Below, one piece after another: positions 16,963 through 25,362 of a stretch of 37,690 nucleotides of DNA. The translations under genes were made by a program, and so were the position numbers. The notes under the pieces are model-generated. The model was not told the DNA's origin, made no database searches, and saw nothing but the letters and a program-made list of their open reading frames with translations. The number at the start of each line of letters is the position of its first letter. The first letter of the stretch is position 1. The stretch is from an uncultured bacterium (GTDB taxonomy: Bacteria; Bacillota; Clostridia; Christensenellales; CAG-917), in NCBI GenBank assembly GCA_949432885.1, contig CASQXY010000013.1:1-37690 (forward strand), given 5' to 3'.

Positions 16963-18558
16963 GTGTTAACCGTATCGGCAGTGCAGTTTTTTTCCGAAGC
17001 GTTCGCTTGGTTTGCAAGGCTTTCAACCAAGTTGCCGAAGATAGATTTCAAGACATATTTCATAGTTGTCATTGCGCTGTTGTTGGGAGTCGGGCTTATC
17101 GTAGGATTGACATATTTCGGCTCGTACCGTTTCAAACTTCTCATTGCATGCAAAAAAATATTGCGTTATCTCGCGGACGCGGATTCGATTGACGACGACA
17201 ACGTAAGCGATTTTACGGCGCAGTGCTTTTCTTCAAAAGCGCCGTCCGCTTTGCGCGACTGCTGGGTTCAGTATCTCGGTGTGAGGTTCGGATATCCCAG
17301 TGAAATCGTCTCCGAGAAATCCGTATACGACGACAGAATAAAGCGCGTCAGAGAGGTCCGCGCAAGCGTGTATATCGGTATCGCGCTTATCATGATTGCG
17401 ATATTCGCGTTTTGGGGATGCGGCACTTTGAGTCAACCCGATATGGGCGTGATATTCTTCACAGGTCTGTTGATTTCGGGCGCGGTATATCTGGCTCTTG
17501 TGTTTATAAACCGCGCGTTGAGCAAATTGTGTCTGGAAACGTTCGGTCTCATGCAGGAGGACTTGGACGCGAAGGTGGATTTGCAGGTCGAAAAGAGCTA
17601 TGCTACGGACTCATCGCCGCTTGCTGAGCTAGCGGCTATGCTGGACGAAATCATAGCCCGAAACACTGCAAAGGACGTAGGCTTTGTCGCGGACGAGGGA
17701 GAGGAAACTCCTCTTGAAAAGCTCATCGCGGATATGCCTTCCGCGGCGGAGGACGGCGACGGGGGTCAAAGTCAAACTCAGAGCGAGGACGGGGAAGACT
17801 CCAAAGAGCAAATCGCAGATATCGAAGAGGTCAACGACGATTCGGAGAGCGTGACGGAAAGCGTCTCGGAAACGAGCGCCTCCAATGAGCAAGCCGAAGA
17901 AAAGTCCGAACCTAAAACCGCCGAGGAAAGCGAAGATAGTGCCAATCAAGCGCAACATGCGGCAAATGAAGAGCATTCAAACATTGCTCTATCCGCGGAA
18001 AATATGCCGATAGAAAATGCGGAAGAGGATGGCTCGGCGGAGGAGAACGGAGACGCAGAGTTTCCGACTTCCGAGGACAACATAGTTGAAGATAAGGGCA
18101 CTGCGGACGCTCAATCCGATTGCGAAGTCGAAAAGGAAGAACAGGACGCGGCGCAAATCGATAAAATAGAAGAGCGCGACCGCGGGGGTGCTCCGGAAGA
18201 GCAGGTATCGGAAGAGGCCGATGCGGAAGAGAATACGCCCGAGCAGGCGTCCGCAGACGAGAGTGCTTCGGAAAGCGGCGCAGATGTCGCCGAGGTAGAC
18301 GTCGGAAAAGAGCCTCAGGTCAAATATGTGGTCGATGGACCTGTCGAGGATGACGATATTGTAAAACCCGCAAAGCTCGTAAAGCTCCCCAATTTGGTGG
18401 ACTATATGCTTGCGCGCAATCCGTCTCGGAACATTTTGGTGAACATTTCCAAGTTGTTGATAACGACTCACGAGAAGTTCAAAAACAGTCCGCAGGACGT
18501 GGTAATTGTAGAGAACTGTATGAATAAGGTGCTGTCGGCATTACAGAATGCACGGTAA
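16963..18558 (+). CDS. Three-helix membrane protein with acidic linker and novel shared C-terminal domain
   Basis: The 531-residue protein starts at GTG with a strong AAGGAGG six bases upstream. It has likely membrane helices at about 31-52, 134-152 and 161-182, with a soluble loop (53-133) after the first. A disordered linker rich in Glu, Asp, Ser and Ala runs from about 225 to 450. The last 79 residues (453-531) form a compact domain starting VKYVVDGPVEDDDIVKPAKL, which recurs at the end of the next gene. The helix pattern, large cytoplasmic part and acidic tail suggest a membrane anchor presenting the domain on a flexible arm in the cytoplasm. I do not recognise either part as a named family. 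It follows addA by 155 bp but has its own promoter. Confidence 0.8.
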   Translation: MLTVSAVQFFSEAFAWFARLSTKLPKIDFKTYFIVVIALLLGVGLIVGLTYFGSYRFKLLIACKKILRYLADADSIDDDNVSDFTAQCFSSKAPSALRDCWVQYLGVRFGYPSEIVSEKSVYDDRIKRVREVRASVYIGIALIMIAIFAFWGCGTLSQPDMGVIFFTGLLISGAVYLALVFINRALSKLCLETFGLMQEDLDAKVDLQVEKSYATDSSPLAELAAMLDEIIARNTAKDVGFVADEGEETPLEKLIADMPSAAEDGDGGQSQTQSEDGEDSKEQIADIEEVNDDSESVTESVSETSASNEQAEEKSEPKTAEESEDSANQAQHAANEEHSNIALSAENMPIENAEEDGSAEENGDAEFPTSEDNIVEDKGTADAQSDCEVEKEEQDAAQIDKIEERDRGGAPEEQVSEEADAEENTPEQASADESASESGADVAEVDVGKEPQVKYVVDGPVEDDDIVKPAKLVKLPNLVDYMLARNPSRNILVNISKLLITTHEKFKNSPQDVVIVENCMNKVLSALQNAR

Positions 18559-18612
18559 TGACGCGGAGTTTATTCGTGAAATAAGAGCAAATAAAAAAAC
18601 AAGAGGTAAAGT

Positions 18613-19554
18613 ATGTTCGGGAAGAAAGCGAAATTAGCAGAGCAGCAGGCAACGGAAAAACAGGTTGCGCAACAAACCGCACAAGTGCAAGCTGACCAAA
18701 TGGAGCTTTATTGCGAAAGCGAATTGCTTGATGACGCCGATGAGAATGAAAACGTTCCCTATGCTTCTTTGCGTACGAAAAACGGCGACAAAGACATCAG
18801 AATATTCTATGAAAGCGAACTCATCGACGACGAAGACGACGAGCTTGTAGACGAAGACGACGAGTACGATGATGACGAATACGAAGAGGAAGAGGCCGCG
18901 CCCGCTCCCTCCGAAGTAAGACGTCCTGCGCCCGCATACTATGAAGACGATGAGGAAGAGGAAGACGAAGAGGTCGAAATCGAACTGGTTGTCGATACCG
19001 ACGAATTGAAGAGGGCAAAGGAAAGCGGAGTCGATATCGGCGAGGCTATAAGGCGCAGTATCGAAGGCGGCGCAATGGAGGACGACGATGAAGACGAGCT
19101 CGTAGAGGACGAGGCGGAAACCGAGGAAGAGTACGAAGAGGAGCCCGCGCAGGTCGAAGAGCCGCAAGCCGCCGTAGAGGAAGAACCTCAAGAAGAGCCC
19201 GAAGAGGAGGTATTCACTGAAGAAGAGCAGCAGCCCGTTCAACAGGTTGCAGAGCCCGTCCAAGTTGCAGAGCCCGTCCAAGTTGCAGAGCCCGCGCAGG
19301 AGGCTGAGGAGCCGGAAGTCAAGTACGTTGTCGAAGGACCTGTTGAGGACGACGATATCGTGAAGCCTGCAAAGCTGGTCAAACTGCCCAACCTAGTGGA
19401 TTATATGATTTCCTTGAATATGTCCAAGCGCATGAAGATGAACGTATGTATGCTTCTGCTTACGGCGTATCACAAGTATAAACACATCCCGCGCGAGAAG
19501 GCTATCGTCATCACGTGTATGAAAAAGATGCTCAACGCGCTTTTGCAGGGCTAA
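18613..19554 (+). CDS. Highly acidic protein with the same novel C-terminal domain
   Basis: This 313-residue protein has no membrane segment. Its start has AGAGGT upstream, and it lies 54 bp after the previous gene. A short basic, Gln-rich N-terminus (1-30) is followed by two related motifs, YCESELLDDADE (33-44) and FYESELIDDEDDE (65-77). Then come Asp/Glu runs and a helix-like block ELKRAKESGVDIGEAIRRS (131-149). A three-fold VAEPVQ repeat lies just before the C-terminal domain (236-313), which starts VKYVVEGPVEDDDIVKPAKL. The first 30 residues of that domain match the upstream protein at 29 positions and the remaining 48 at 17. It is probably a soluble partner or competitor of the upstream protein; function unknown. 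Confidence 0.8.
   Translation: MFGKKAKLAEQQATEKQVAQQTAQVQADQMELYCESELLDDADENENVPYASLRTKNGDKDIRIFYESELIDDEDDELVDEDDEYDDDEYEEEEAAPAPSEVRRPAPAYYEDDEEEEDEEVEIELVVDTDELKRAKESGVDIGEAIRRSIEGGAMEDDDEDELVEDEAETEEEYEEEPAQVEEPQAAVEEEPQEEPEEEVFTEEEQQPVQQVAEPVQVAEPVQVAEPAQEAEEPEVKYVVEGPVEDDDIVKPAKLVKLPNLVDYMISLNMSKRMKMNVCMLLLTAYHKYKHIPREKAIVITCMKKMLNALLQG
19246..19299 (+). repeat. Three 18 bp tandem repeats inside the acidic gene
   Basis: Units at 19246-19263, 19264-19281 and 19282-19299. The first two are identical (GTTGCAGAGCCCGTCCAA) and the third differs at its end. They encode VAEPVQ, VAEPVQ, VAEPAQ, an in-frame repeat that could vary in number between strains. Confidence 0.9.
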
Positions 19555-19603
19555 GCAATCGAAGCGTTTAGTTTGCCGATTTCAGCAAAAAACAGTGCAA
19601 AAA

Positions 19604-19640
19604 TCAAACGTCCCCTGTTTTTACGGGGACGTTATTTTTT
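19604..19640. terminator. Bidirectional terminator
   Basis: AACGTCCCC (19607-19615) pairs with GGGGACGTT (19625-19633), with T-rich tails on both strands. It separates the acidic-protein gene (plus) from corA (minus). Confidence 0.88.
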
Positions 19641-19678
19641 GTGTTTTATTTGACGTGTTTGCGGTTTAGCTACTGCGA

Positions 19679-20632
19679 TTATTTGAACATCTTCTTTTTT
19701 ATCAACACGATAAGCATAATGATGCAGATAATCACGTTGATGCCGACAACAATCCAAAATCCCCATTGCTTACCTTCAAAAGGAACGCCCGTATTCATGC
19801 CCCAAAGCGCCGCAATCATTGCGGGGACGTCCACCATAAGAGTGAGAATGGTGAGGGTCTTCATAACGATATTGAGGTTGTTGGAGATTATGGAAGCGTA
19901 TGCGTCCATAGTTCCATTCAAAATATCACGATATATATTCGACATCTCGATTGCCTGTCTTACTTCGATGAGCACGTCTTCCCATAGGTCTTCGTCTTCC
20001 TCATAGAATTTGACGAGCCTCGGGACCTTGTCGAGCACTCCGTTGTTTGAACGCAGCGAGGTGCTGAAATAGACGAGAGCCTTTTCGAGAGAAAGCATTT
20101 CTATAAGCTCCTCGTTTCGCATGGATTTTTCGAGTATGCCTTGCACGCGCTGGCTGGCTCTGTCTATTTGTTTGAGGTATTGCAGATATTTTTTTGCTAT
20201 AACGTACTGTAACTGTAAAAAGAATCGGGTGCGTTTGTGGATATTGAAATCGCGCACGTATCTGCCCGCAATTAGGTCGTAGATGATGGACGTCTCGTTC
20301 AGACATACGGTGACAAGCGTTTTGTCGGTCAGTATACAGCCGAAAGGCAAAGTAGCGTAGGTATACTTGTCGTCGTCCTCTTCCGTAATCGGAATGTCGG
20401 TGACAGCCATTATGACGGAGTCCTCTTTTTCTATATAAGCGCGCTCTTCCGCGTCAAGCGCGGCTTTGAGGTACTCTTCGGGAATGGCGGTGGCGGTTGA
20501 AATCAATTCGATTTCCTTGTCCGTAGGGTTGGACATATGAATCCATTGGTCGGAAAAGTCATAACCGTCGACAATAAGCTCCTTATCGACTTCCACGACG
20601 GATTTGTTGATTTTTTTGTAAACCTGAAACAT
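19679..20632 (-). CDS. corA: CorA-family magnesium/divalent cation transporter
   Basis: The 317-residue protein has the family layout. A soluble alpha/beta N-terminal domain (1-150, with TYATLPFGCILTDKTLVTVC at 91-110) is followed by long helices (about 150-260). Two C-terminal membrane helices (about 258-278 and 291-311) are separated by the loop with the signature GMN (278-280, in WGMNTGVPFEGKQWGFW), and a basic tail (KKKMFK) ends the protein. CorA forms pentameric channels for Mg2+ and sometimes Co2+ or Ni2+. I start it at MFQVYKK (20632), with AAGGAGG six bases before, rather than at the upstream ATG 20659. It is transcribed alone, divergent from ppdK. The ion preference cannot be read from the sequence. 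Confidence 0.93.
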   Translation of the reverse strand: MFQVYKKINKSVVEVDKELIVDGYDFSDQWIHMSNPTDKEIELISTATAIPEEYLKAALDAEERAYIEKEDSVIMAVTDIPITEEDDDKYTYATLPFGCILTDKTLVTVCLNETSIIYDLIAGRYVRDFNIHKRTRFFLQLQYVIAKKYLQYLKQIDRASQRVQGILEKSMRNEELIEMLSLEKALVYFSTSLRSNNGVLDKVPRLVKFYEEDEDLWEDVLIEVRQAIEMSNIYRDILNGTMDAYASIISNNLNIVMKTLTILTLMVDVPAMIAALWGMNTGVPFEGKQWGFWIVVGINVIICIIMLIVLIKKKMFK

Positions 20633-20961
20633 TTCGGCCTCCTTGCGGCATAGCAACACGCGCCGCGCAAAGAAACCTAAGCGTGTGCGCGATTATTGGA
20701 GTGGTTGACTACTTCGAGGGTCAGCGTCCATAATATTTGCACCTCATAAAACAAGATACTGATATTTTATCAAAAATAAGGAGACAAGGCAACAGTTTGG
20801 AAGCAAAATATTTGCGCGCGGACAATACGGAAACGCAGTTTTTTATTTATATGTTATAATTGCTATAATTTGTAAATATAATTTACTTTTTTCTTGCAAA
20901 AGTTTGGGTATTTTGATATCATAAATTTATCAAAAAAGAATTCTTTTAGGAGGACTTCTAA
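20633..20961. other. Divergent control region between corA and ppdK (329 bp)
   Basis: It contains ribosome sites at both ends, tandem extended -10 boxes for ppdK (20852-20869), and a short palindrome TGATA-TTT-TATCA near 20769-20781. On the corA side, TTGATA-N17-TTTATG on the minus strand is a weak promoter candidate. The corA leader can form a small hairpin (ACACGC/GCGTGT), but I could not fit it to the conserved M-box magnesium riboswitch. No tRNA or other RNA gene is evident. Confidence 0.5.
20852..20869 (+). promoter_or_regulatory. Two tandem extended -10 boxes upstream of ppdK
   Basis: TGTTATAAT (20852-20860) and TGCTATAAT (20861-20869) are back to back. Both fit the extended -10 rule TGnTATAAT; no strong -35 is seen. 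AGGAGG (20948-20953) precedes ATG 20962, giving a leader of about 85 nt. Confidence 0.65.
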
Positions 20962-23607
20962 ATGCAAAAAAAATACGTTTATCTGTTCACCGAAGGCAAT
21001 GCCGATATGCGCGAATTGCTCGGTGGCAAGGGCGCAAACCTCGCCGAGATGACAAAAATCGGTCTCCCCGTTCCTCAGGGATTCACGATTTCGACGGAGG
21101 CTTGCACTCAGTACTATGAAGACGGCAGACAAATTAACGATTCCATCCGTGCCGAAATCATGGACAATATCGTAAAACTCGAAACGATAGCCGGCAAAAA
21201 GTTCGGTGATAAGGAAAATCCGCTTCTTGTTTCCGTCCGTTCGGGCGCTAGAGCATCCATGCCCGGCATGATGGACACCATTCTCAACCTCGGTCTCAAC
21301 GACGAGGTCGTCGAGGTTTTGGCAAAGAAATCCAACAACCCCAGATGGGCGTGGGACTGCTATCGCCGTTTTATTCAGATGTTCTCCGACGTCGTTATGG
21401 AGGTCGGCAAGAAATATTTCGAGAAACTCATCGACGAAATGAAGCAGAAGAAGGGCGTCGAGTTTGACGTCGACCTGACCGCGGACGATTTGAAGGAACT
21501 TGCAAATCAGTTCAAGTCGGAATATAAGAATCAGTTGGGCAAGGATTTCCCATCCGACCCCAAGGAGCAGCTTTTCGAGGCAGTCAAGGCGGTCTTCCGC
21601 AGCTGGGACAACCCCCGCGCGAATATTTACCGCATGGACCACGATATTCCGTACAGTTGGGGTACGGCGGTCAACGTGCAGATGATGGCTTTCGGCAACA
21701 TGGGCGACGACTGCGGCACCGGCGTTGCGTTTACGCGTAATCCCGCCACGGGCGAACCCGGTCTTATGGGCGAGTTCCTTATGAACGCGCAGGGCGAGGA
21801 CGTCGTCGCAGGCGTGCGTACTCCTATGCCTATATCCAAAATGGCGGAGGTCTTGCCCGAAGTATACGAGCAGTTCCTCGGCGTTTGCAAGACCCTTGAA
21901 AACCATTACAGAGATATGCAGGATATGGAGTTCACCATCGAACAAGGTAAGCTCTATATGCTTCAAACGAGAAACGGAAAGCGTACCGCGGCAGCGGCTA
22001 TCCGTATCGCATGCGACCTCATCGACGAGGGCATGATTTCCGAGAAAGAGGCGCTTTTGCAAATCGACGCAAAGACGCTTGATATGCTTTTGCACCCCAC
22101 GTTCGACGCGGCGGCGCTCAAAGCGGCGGACAAGAAAAACGTTGTCGGCAAGGGTATCGCGGCGTCCCCCGGCGCGGCGGCAGGTACAATCGTATTCACT
22201 CCCGATGAAGCGGTCGAGCTCGGAAAGGCGGGCAAGAACGTCATTCTCGTCAGACTGGAAACCTCTCCCGAAGATATCGAAGGCATGAAGTATGCGCAGG
22301 GCATCCTCACCGTTCGCGGCGGACAGACATCTCACGCGGCGGTTGTCGCTCGCGGAATGGGCACCTGCTGCGTATCAGGCTGCGGCGATATCAAAATGCA
22401 CGAGGAAGAGAAGTACTTCGAGCTCGGCGGAAAGACATTCCGCGAGGGCGACGAGCTCTCTCTCGACGGCTCCACAGGCAATATTTACGATATTTGCATC
22501 AAGACCGTTCCCGCAGACCCCAACAGCGGTTATTTCGGAAGGATTATGCAACTTGCAGATAAGTATAAGGCGCTCGGCGTGCGTACCAATGCGGATACGC
22601 CGCAGGACGCGCAACGCGCGGCGGAGCTCGGCGCGCAGGGTATCGGTCTTACTCGTACGGAGCATATGTTCTTCGGACCGGGCAGAATCGATAAGTTCCG
22701 CGAGATGATTTGCTCCGACACTGTAGAAGAACGCAAGAAAGCCCTTGACGCAATCGAGCCCATGCAGCAGGCAGACTTTGAAGGACTTATGGAAGCTCTC
22801 CAAGGTATGCCCGTTACTATCCGCTTCTTGGACCCCCCGCTTCATGAGTTTGTTCCCACCGATGAAAAGGATATCGCATTGCTTGCAAAGGCAAAGGGTA
22901 AGACGGTTGAGGAAATCAAGATACTCTGCGATAGTTTGCACGAGTTCAACCCCATGATGGGTCACCGTGGATGCCGTCTTGCGGTTACGTATCCCGAAAT
23001 TGCAGAGATGCAAACGAGAGCTATCATCAAAGCGGCTATCAACGTCCAAAAACGTCACGCGGATTGGAAAGTCGTTCCCGAAATCATGATTCCGCTCATC
23101 GGCGAAATCAAGGAACTGAAATATTGCAAGAACACCGTCGTTAAGACTGCCGACGCCGTCATCAAAGAGGCCGGCATTGAGCTAAAATACGAAGTAGGTA
23201 CGATGATTGAGATTCCCAGAGCTGCGCTCACTGCGGACGAAATCGCAAACGAAGCGGAGTTCTTCTGCTTCGGCACGAACGACCTCACTCAGATGACTTT
23301 CGGATTCAGCCGCGACGACGCGAGCAAGTTCCTGCCCAGCTACTATCAAGCGAAGATTTACGAGTCCGACCCGTTTGCAAGACTTGACACGATCGGCGTA
23401 GGTAAGCTGATGAAGATGGCGGTCGAGCTCGGACACTCCGTCCGCAAAAATATCCACTGCGGTATTTGCGGCGAGCACGGCGGCGACCCGTCTTCTATCG
23501 AGTTCTGCCATGCAATCGGTCTTGACTATGTGTCTTGCTCTCCGTTCAGAGTGCCAATCGCAAGACTTGCCGCTGCACAGGCAAACATCAAGAATCCGAG
23601 AAAATAA
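20962..23607 (+). CDS. ppdK: Pyruvate, phosphate dikinase
   Basis: Interconverts pyruvate, ATP and phosphate with phosphoenolpyruvate, AMP and pyrophosphate; in anaerobes it serves glycolysis or gluconeogenesis. The 881 residues cover all three domains. The N-terminal nucleotide-binding part has LGGKGANLAEMTKIGLPVPQ and SVRSGARASMPGMMDTILNLG. The swivelling domain carries the phospho-accepting histidine in GGQTSHAAVVARGMG (H458). The PEP/pyruvate barrel holds GIGLTRTEHMFF, EFNPMMGHRGCRL, FCFGTNDLTQMTFGFSRDD and HCGICGEHGGDPSS. The length matches the bacterial enzyme. Codon choice looks more GC-rich and regular than in nearby genes, consistent with high expression. It forms a single-gene unit with a strong terminator. 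Confidence 0.98.
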   Translation: MQKKYVYLFTEGNADMRELLGGKGANLAEMTKIGLPVPQGFTISTEACTQYYEDGRQINDSIRAEIMDNIVKLETIAGKKFGDKENPLLVSVRSGARASMPGMMDTILNLGLNDEVVEVLAKKSNNPRWAWDCYRRFIQMFSDVVMEVGKKYFEKLIDEMKQKKGVEFDVDLTADDLKELANQFKSEYKNQLGKDFPSDPKEQLFEAVKAVFRSWDNPRANIYRMDHDIPYSWGTAVNVQMMAFGNMGDDCGTGVAFTRNPATGEPGLMGEFLMNAQGEDVVAGVRTPMPISKMAEVLPEVYEQFLGVCKTLENHYRDMQDMEFTIEQGKLYMLQTRNGKRTAAAAIRIACDLIDEGMISEKEALLQIDAKTLDMLLHPTFDAAALKAADKKNVVGKGIAASPGAAAGTIVFTPDEAVELGKAGKNVILVRLETSPEDIEGMKYAQGILTVRGGQTSHAAVVARGMGTCCVSGCGDIKMHEEEKYFELGGKTFREGDELSLDGSTGNIYDICIKTVPADPNSGYFGRIMQLADKYKALGVRTNADTPQDAQRAAELGAQGIGLTRTEHMFFGPGRIDKFREMICSDTVEERKKALDAIEPMQQADFEGLMEALQGMPVTIRFLDPPLHEFVPTDEKDIALLAKAKGKTVEEIKILCDSLHEFNPMMGHRGCRLAVTYPEIAEMQTRAIIKAAINVQKRHADWKVVPEIMIPLIGEIKELKYCKNTVVKTADAVIKEAGIELKYEVGTMIEIPRAALTADEIANEAEFFCFGTNDLTQMTFGFSRDDASKFLPSYYQAKIYESDPFARLDTIGVGKLMKMAVELGHSVRKNIHCGICGEHGGDPSSIEFCHAIGLDYVSCSPFRVPIARLAAAQANIKNPRK

Positions 23608-23924
23608 GTATGTAGTTTAACAATTAAAGGGACTCCGAATGGAGTCCCTTTAATTAATTTTTTATATTAATAATTTTTGCAAATGAATTTTAGTAAATTA
23701 AGAAAGTGTGAATTTTTTGGAACAAATTTTCAAGTTTGTCTTGGATAAAAAGCAACATGATAGGATTTCGGGATAATTATTTTTGAAATCGGCATTTTGT
23801 ATTTTAAGATACCTCGAAGGGATAAATTATATGTTAAAATCAATTCCTACCGGGAAATGGAGTGTAAGAGTTCTTTTTGACATTTATATAAACTCCTGTT
23901 CCGTTTCTGTAATAGTCTATCCTG
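23608..23924. other. Intergenic stretch after ppdK (317 bp)
   Basis: The ppdK terminator lies at 23622-23663. The rest is AT-rich and carries no gene I can support. The plus-strand frame from 23783 runs into the reductase gene and has neither a family match nor a convincing ribosome site. Confidence 0.6.
23622..23663 (+). terminator. Strong terminator after ppdK
   Basis: Perfect 15-base arms AATTAAAGGGACTCC (23622-23636) and GGAGTCCCTTTAATT (23641-23655), GAAT loop, then AATTTTTT. Confidence 0.95.
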
Positions 23925-25238
23925 TCAGATATCGCGTGCAAATGCGTCATATTCCGATTTCCATTTGCGAATTGCGTCTTCATCGTAAATGCGCGGCATT
24001 CTGGAAGCTATATTTTTGCCTTTCGCACTTTTGCGGAGTATGATTCTGATTTGCTTTATAAAGTCGGGTCGGCTCTTTGCGAGGCTTAGACTCTCGAATA
24101 TGCTTTTGAGCTGGAATGCCTCTTGATTTCTGATATCTAAACGTGCAAAAGCCAACAAACTTTCATTCAGAATGCCTGAATCGAAGAGCCAAATCAAATC
24201 ATCTTTGTTGAGATTCTGAAAGCGTGAACGAGCAATATAAGACATGTAGCAATTAGCGCCGAAGGAATTGTTGACTCTGACCGCGTATTGCCATAGCGAC
24301 TGCGCGGAAAAATCCGATGCTTTTTGTATTATATCCGCGAGGATTGCCGCGGCTTTGAGCGTGTTTTCTATGCCCGAGCCGGAAGTCGGCTTTGTCATAA
24401 ACGCGGCGTTGCCGATTATCGCATAGCCGTTTGCGACAATGGTTGCGAGCGGATATCTGACGGGAATGCTGTCTTCGGCAAATCTGACGCAATTATCGCT
24501 TATATATGGATTGCGTTTAGAGATATAGTCCAACGCTTCTTTGATTTGGGATTCGTCAAGCGTTGCGAATTTGCTTATCAATACGTCGGATAATGCAGAA
24601 TTTTCCGCGTCCTTGCACCACAGCACGCTGTAATGCTCGGGCATAAGATATACGTTGGACGGAGCTGGGGCTACGTCGGTTTTGGAATAGAAACCGCGAT
24701 AGCACTTAAGAAAGTCGTATTGTCCTATATCGTCATTCATACAGAATCTTTGCGGGATTTGCTTGCGGTACTTCGAGAACATTCCCGACGAGTCAATCAC
24801 TAGGTCGCAATACTCCGCGCGTCCGTTTATCGTAACGCCCACGACGTTGTCGTTATCGATAATCAAGTCTTCCGCTTCGACTCCGAAACGGATTTCCGAA
24901 TTGTCCTGTGCGAGTTGCAACATAAATTCGATAAGTTTTTTTCGGTCGACGTCGAGATTCCTGCTTGCGCGCATAGCCTGACTGATATATCCGCAACCCG
25001 ATGGGCTGAAAAATCTTAGAACCTGTTTATTGGTGTATGTATCCGAGGGTAAAGCAAGCCCTACCTTCTTGAAAGCGTCCTTATCCACCGCGTCGTACCA
25101 AGGGTATCCGAGCTCGTCGCGGCGGCGTTTTTCATAGACGGTAATATCGAAGCCTTTGAGCTTTGCAGCAATATACAAACCCCCCAGACCCGCGCCGAGT
25201 ATAACGACTCTTTTTCCACTCCCCGAATTTCTCACCAT
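23925..25238 (-). CDS. FAD-dependent oxidoreductase, geranylgeranyl-reductase-like
   Basis: The 437-residue flavoprotein begins with a dinucleotide-binding Rossmann motif, VVILGAGLGGLYIAAKL (G15-x-G17-x2-G20), and continues with DITVYEKRR. LVIDSSGMFSKYRKQIP and AIIGNAAFMTKPTSGSGIENTLKAAAILAD match the second FAD-contact region of the geranylgeranyl reductase / p-hydroxybenzoate hydroxylase superfamily. The substrate cannot be read. Members reduce isoprenoid chains or hydroxylate aromatic compounds. GAGGAA precedes the start, and the gene has its own promoter. There is no pathway neighbour, and it sits in the accessory segment beside a pseudogene and ABC genes. Confidence 0.82.
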   Translation of the reverse strand: MVRNSGSGKRVVILGAGLGGLYIAAKLKGFDITVYEKRRRDELGYPWYDAVDKDAFKKVGLALPSDTYTNKQVLRFFSPSGCGYISQAMRASRNLDVDRKKLIEFMLQLAQDNSEIRFGVEAEDLIIDNDNVVGVTINGRAEYCDLVIDSSGMFSKYRKQIPQRFCMNDDIGQYDFLKCYRGFYSKTDVAPAPSNVYLMPEHYSVLWCKDAENSALSDVLISKFATLDESQIKEALDYISKRNPYISDNCVRFAEDSIPVRYPLATIVANGYAIIGNAAFMTKPTSGSGIENTLKAAAILADIIQKASDFSAQSLWQYAVRVNNSFGANCYMSYIARSRFQNLNKDDLIWLFDSGILNESLLAFARLDIRNQEAFQLKSIFESLSLAKSRPDFIKQIRIILRKSAKGKNIASRMPRIYDEDAIRKWKSEYDAFARDI

Positions 25239-25286
25239 TCTTCCTCAGTTCATTAATTTTTTTCAAAATGCAAACGGAATACAACT

Positions 25287-25315
25287 ATGATAGCATTAAA
25301 GTTCAATTTTGGCAA
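25287..25315 (-). promoter_or_regulatory. Promoter of the FAD oxidoreductase gene
   Basis: Minus strand TTGCCA (25310-25315), 17 bp, TATCAT (25287-25292), with TGC before the -10 (extended type). Confidence 0.6.
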
Positions 25316-25321
25316 CTTAAC

Positions 25322-25362
25322 GAATTAGGAGTTAATATCAATATGAATTAGGAGTTAATATC
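25322..25362. repeat. Direct repeat, two copies of 18 bp
   Basis: GAATTAGGAGTTAATATC occurs at 25322-25339 and 25345-25362, separated by AATAT. It lies between the reductase promoter and the ligase remnant. Origin and role are unknown; it may be a duplication scar. Confidence 0.85.

Noticed and set aside
20633-20760. Magnesium (M-box) riboswitch upstream of corA
   Set aside because: I could find only a 6 bp hairpin and none of the conserved M-box sequence blocks; a covariance-model scan would settle it.
20863-22335. 490-codon open frame on the minus strand opposite ppdK
   Set aside because: It is antisense to a clear PPDK sequence, has no family motif, and its length follows from the GC-biased codons of ppdK.
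23783-24043. 86-codon plus-strand frame after ppdK
   Set aside because: Its second half overlaps the reductase gene in antisense and there is no good ribosome site; the non-overlapping part is too short to judge.
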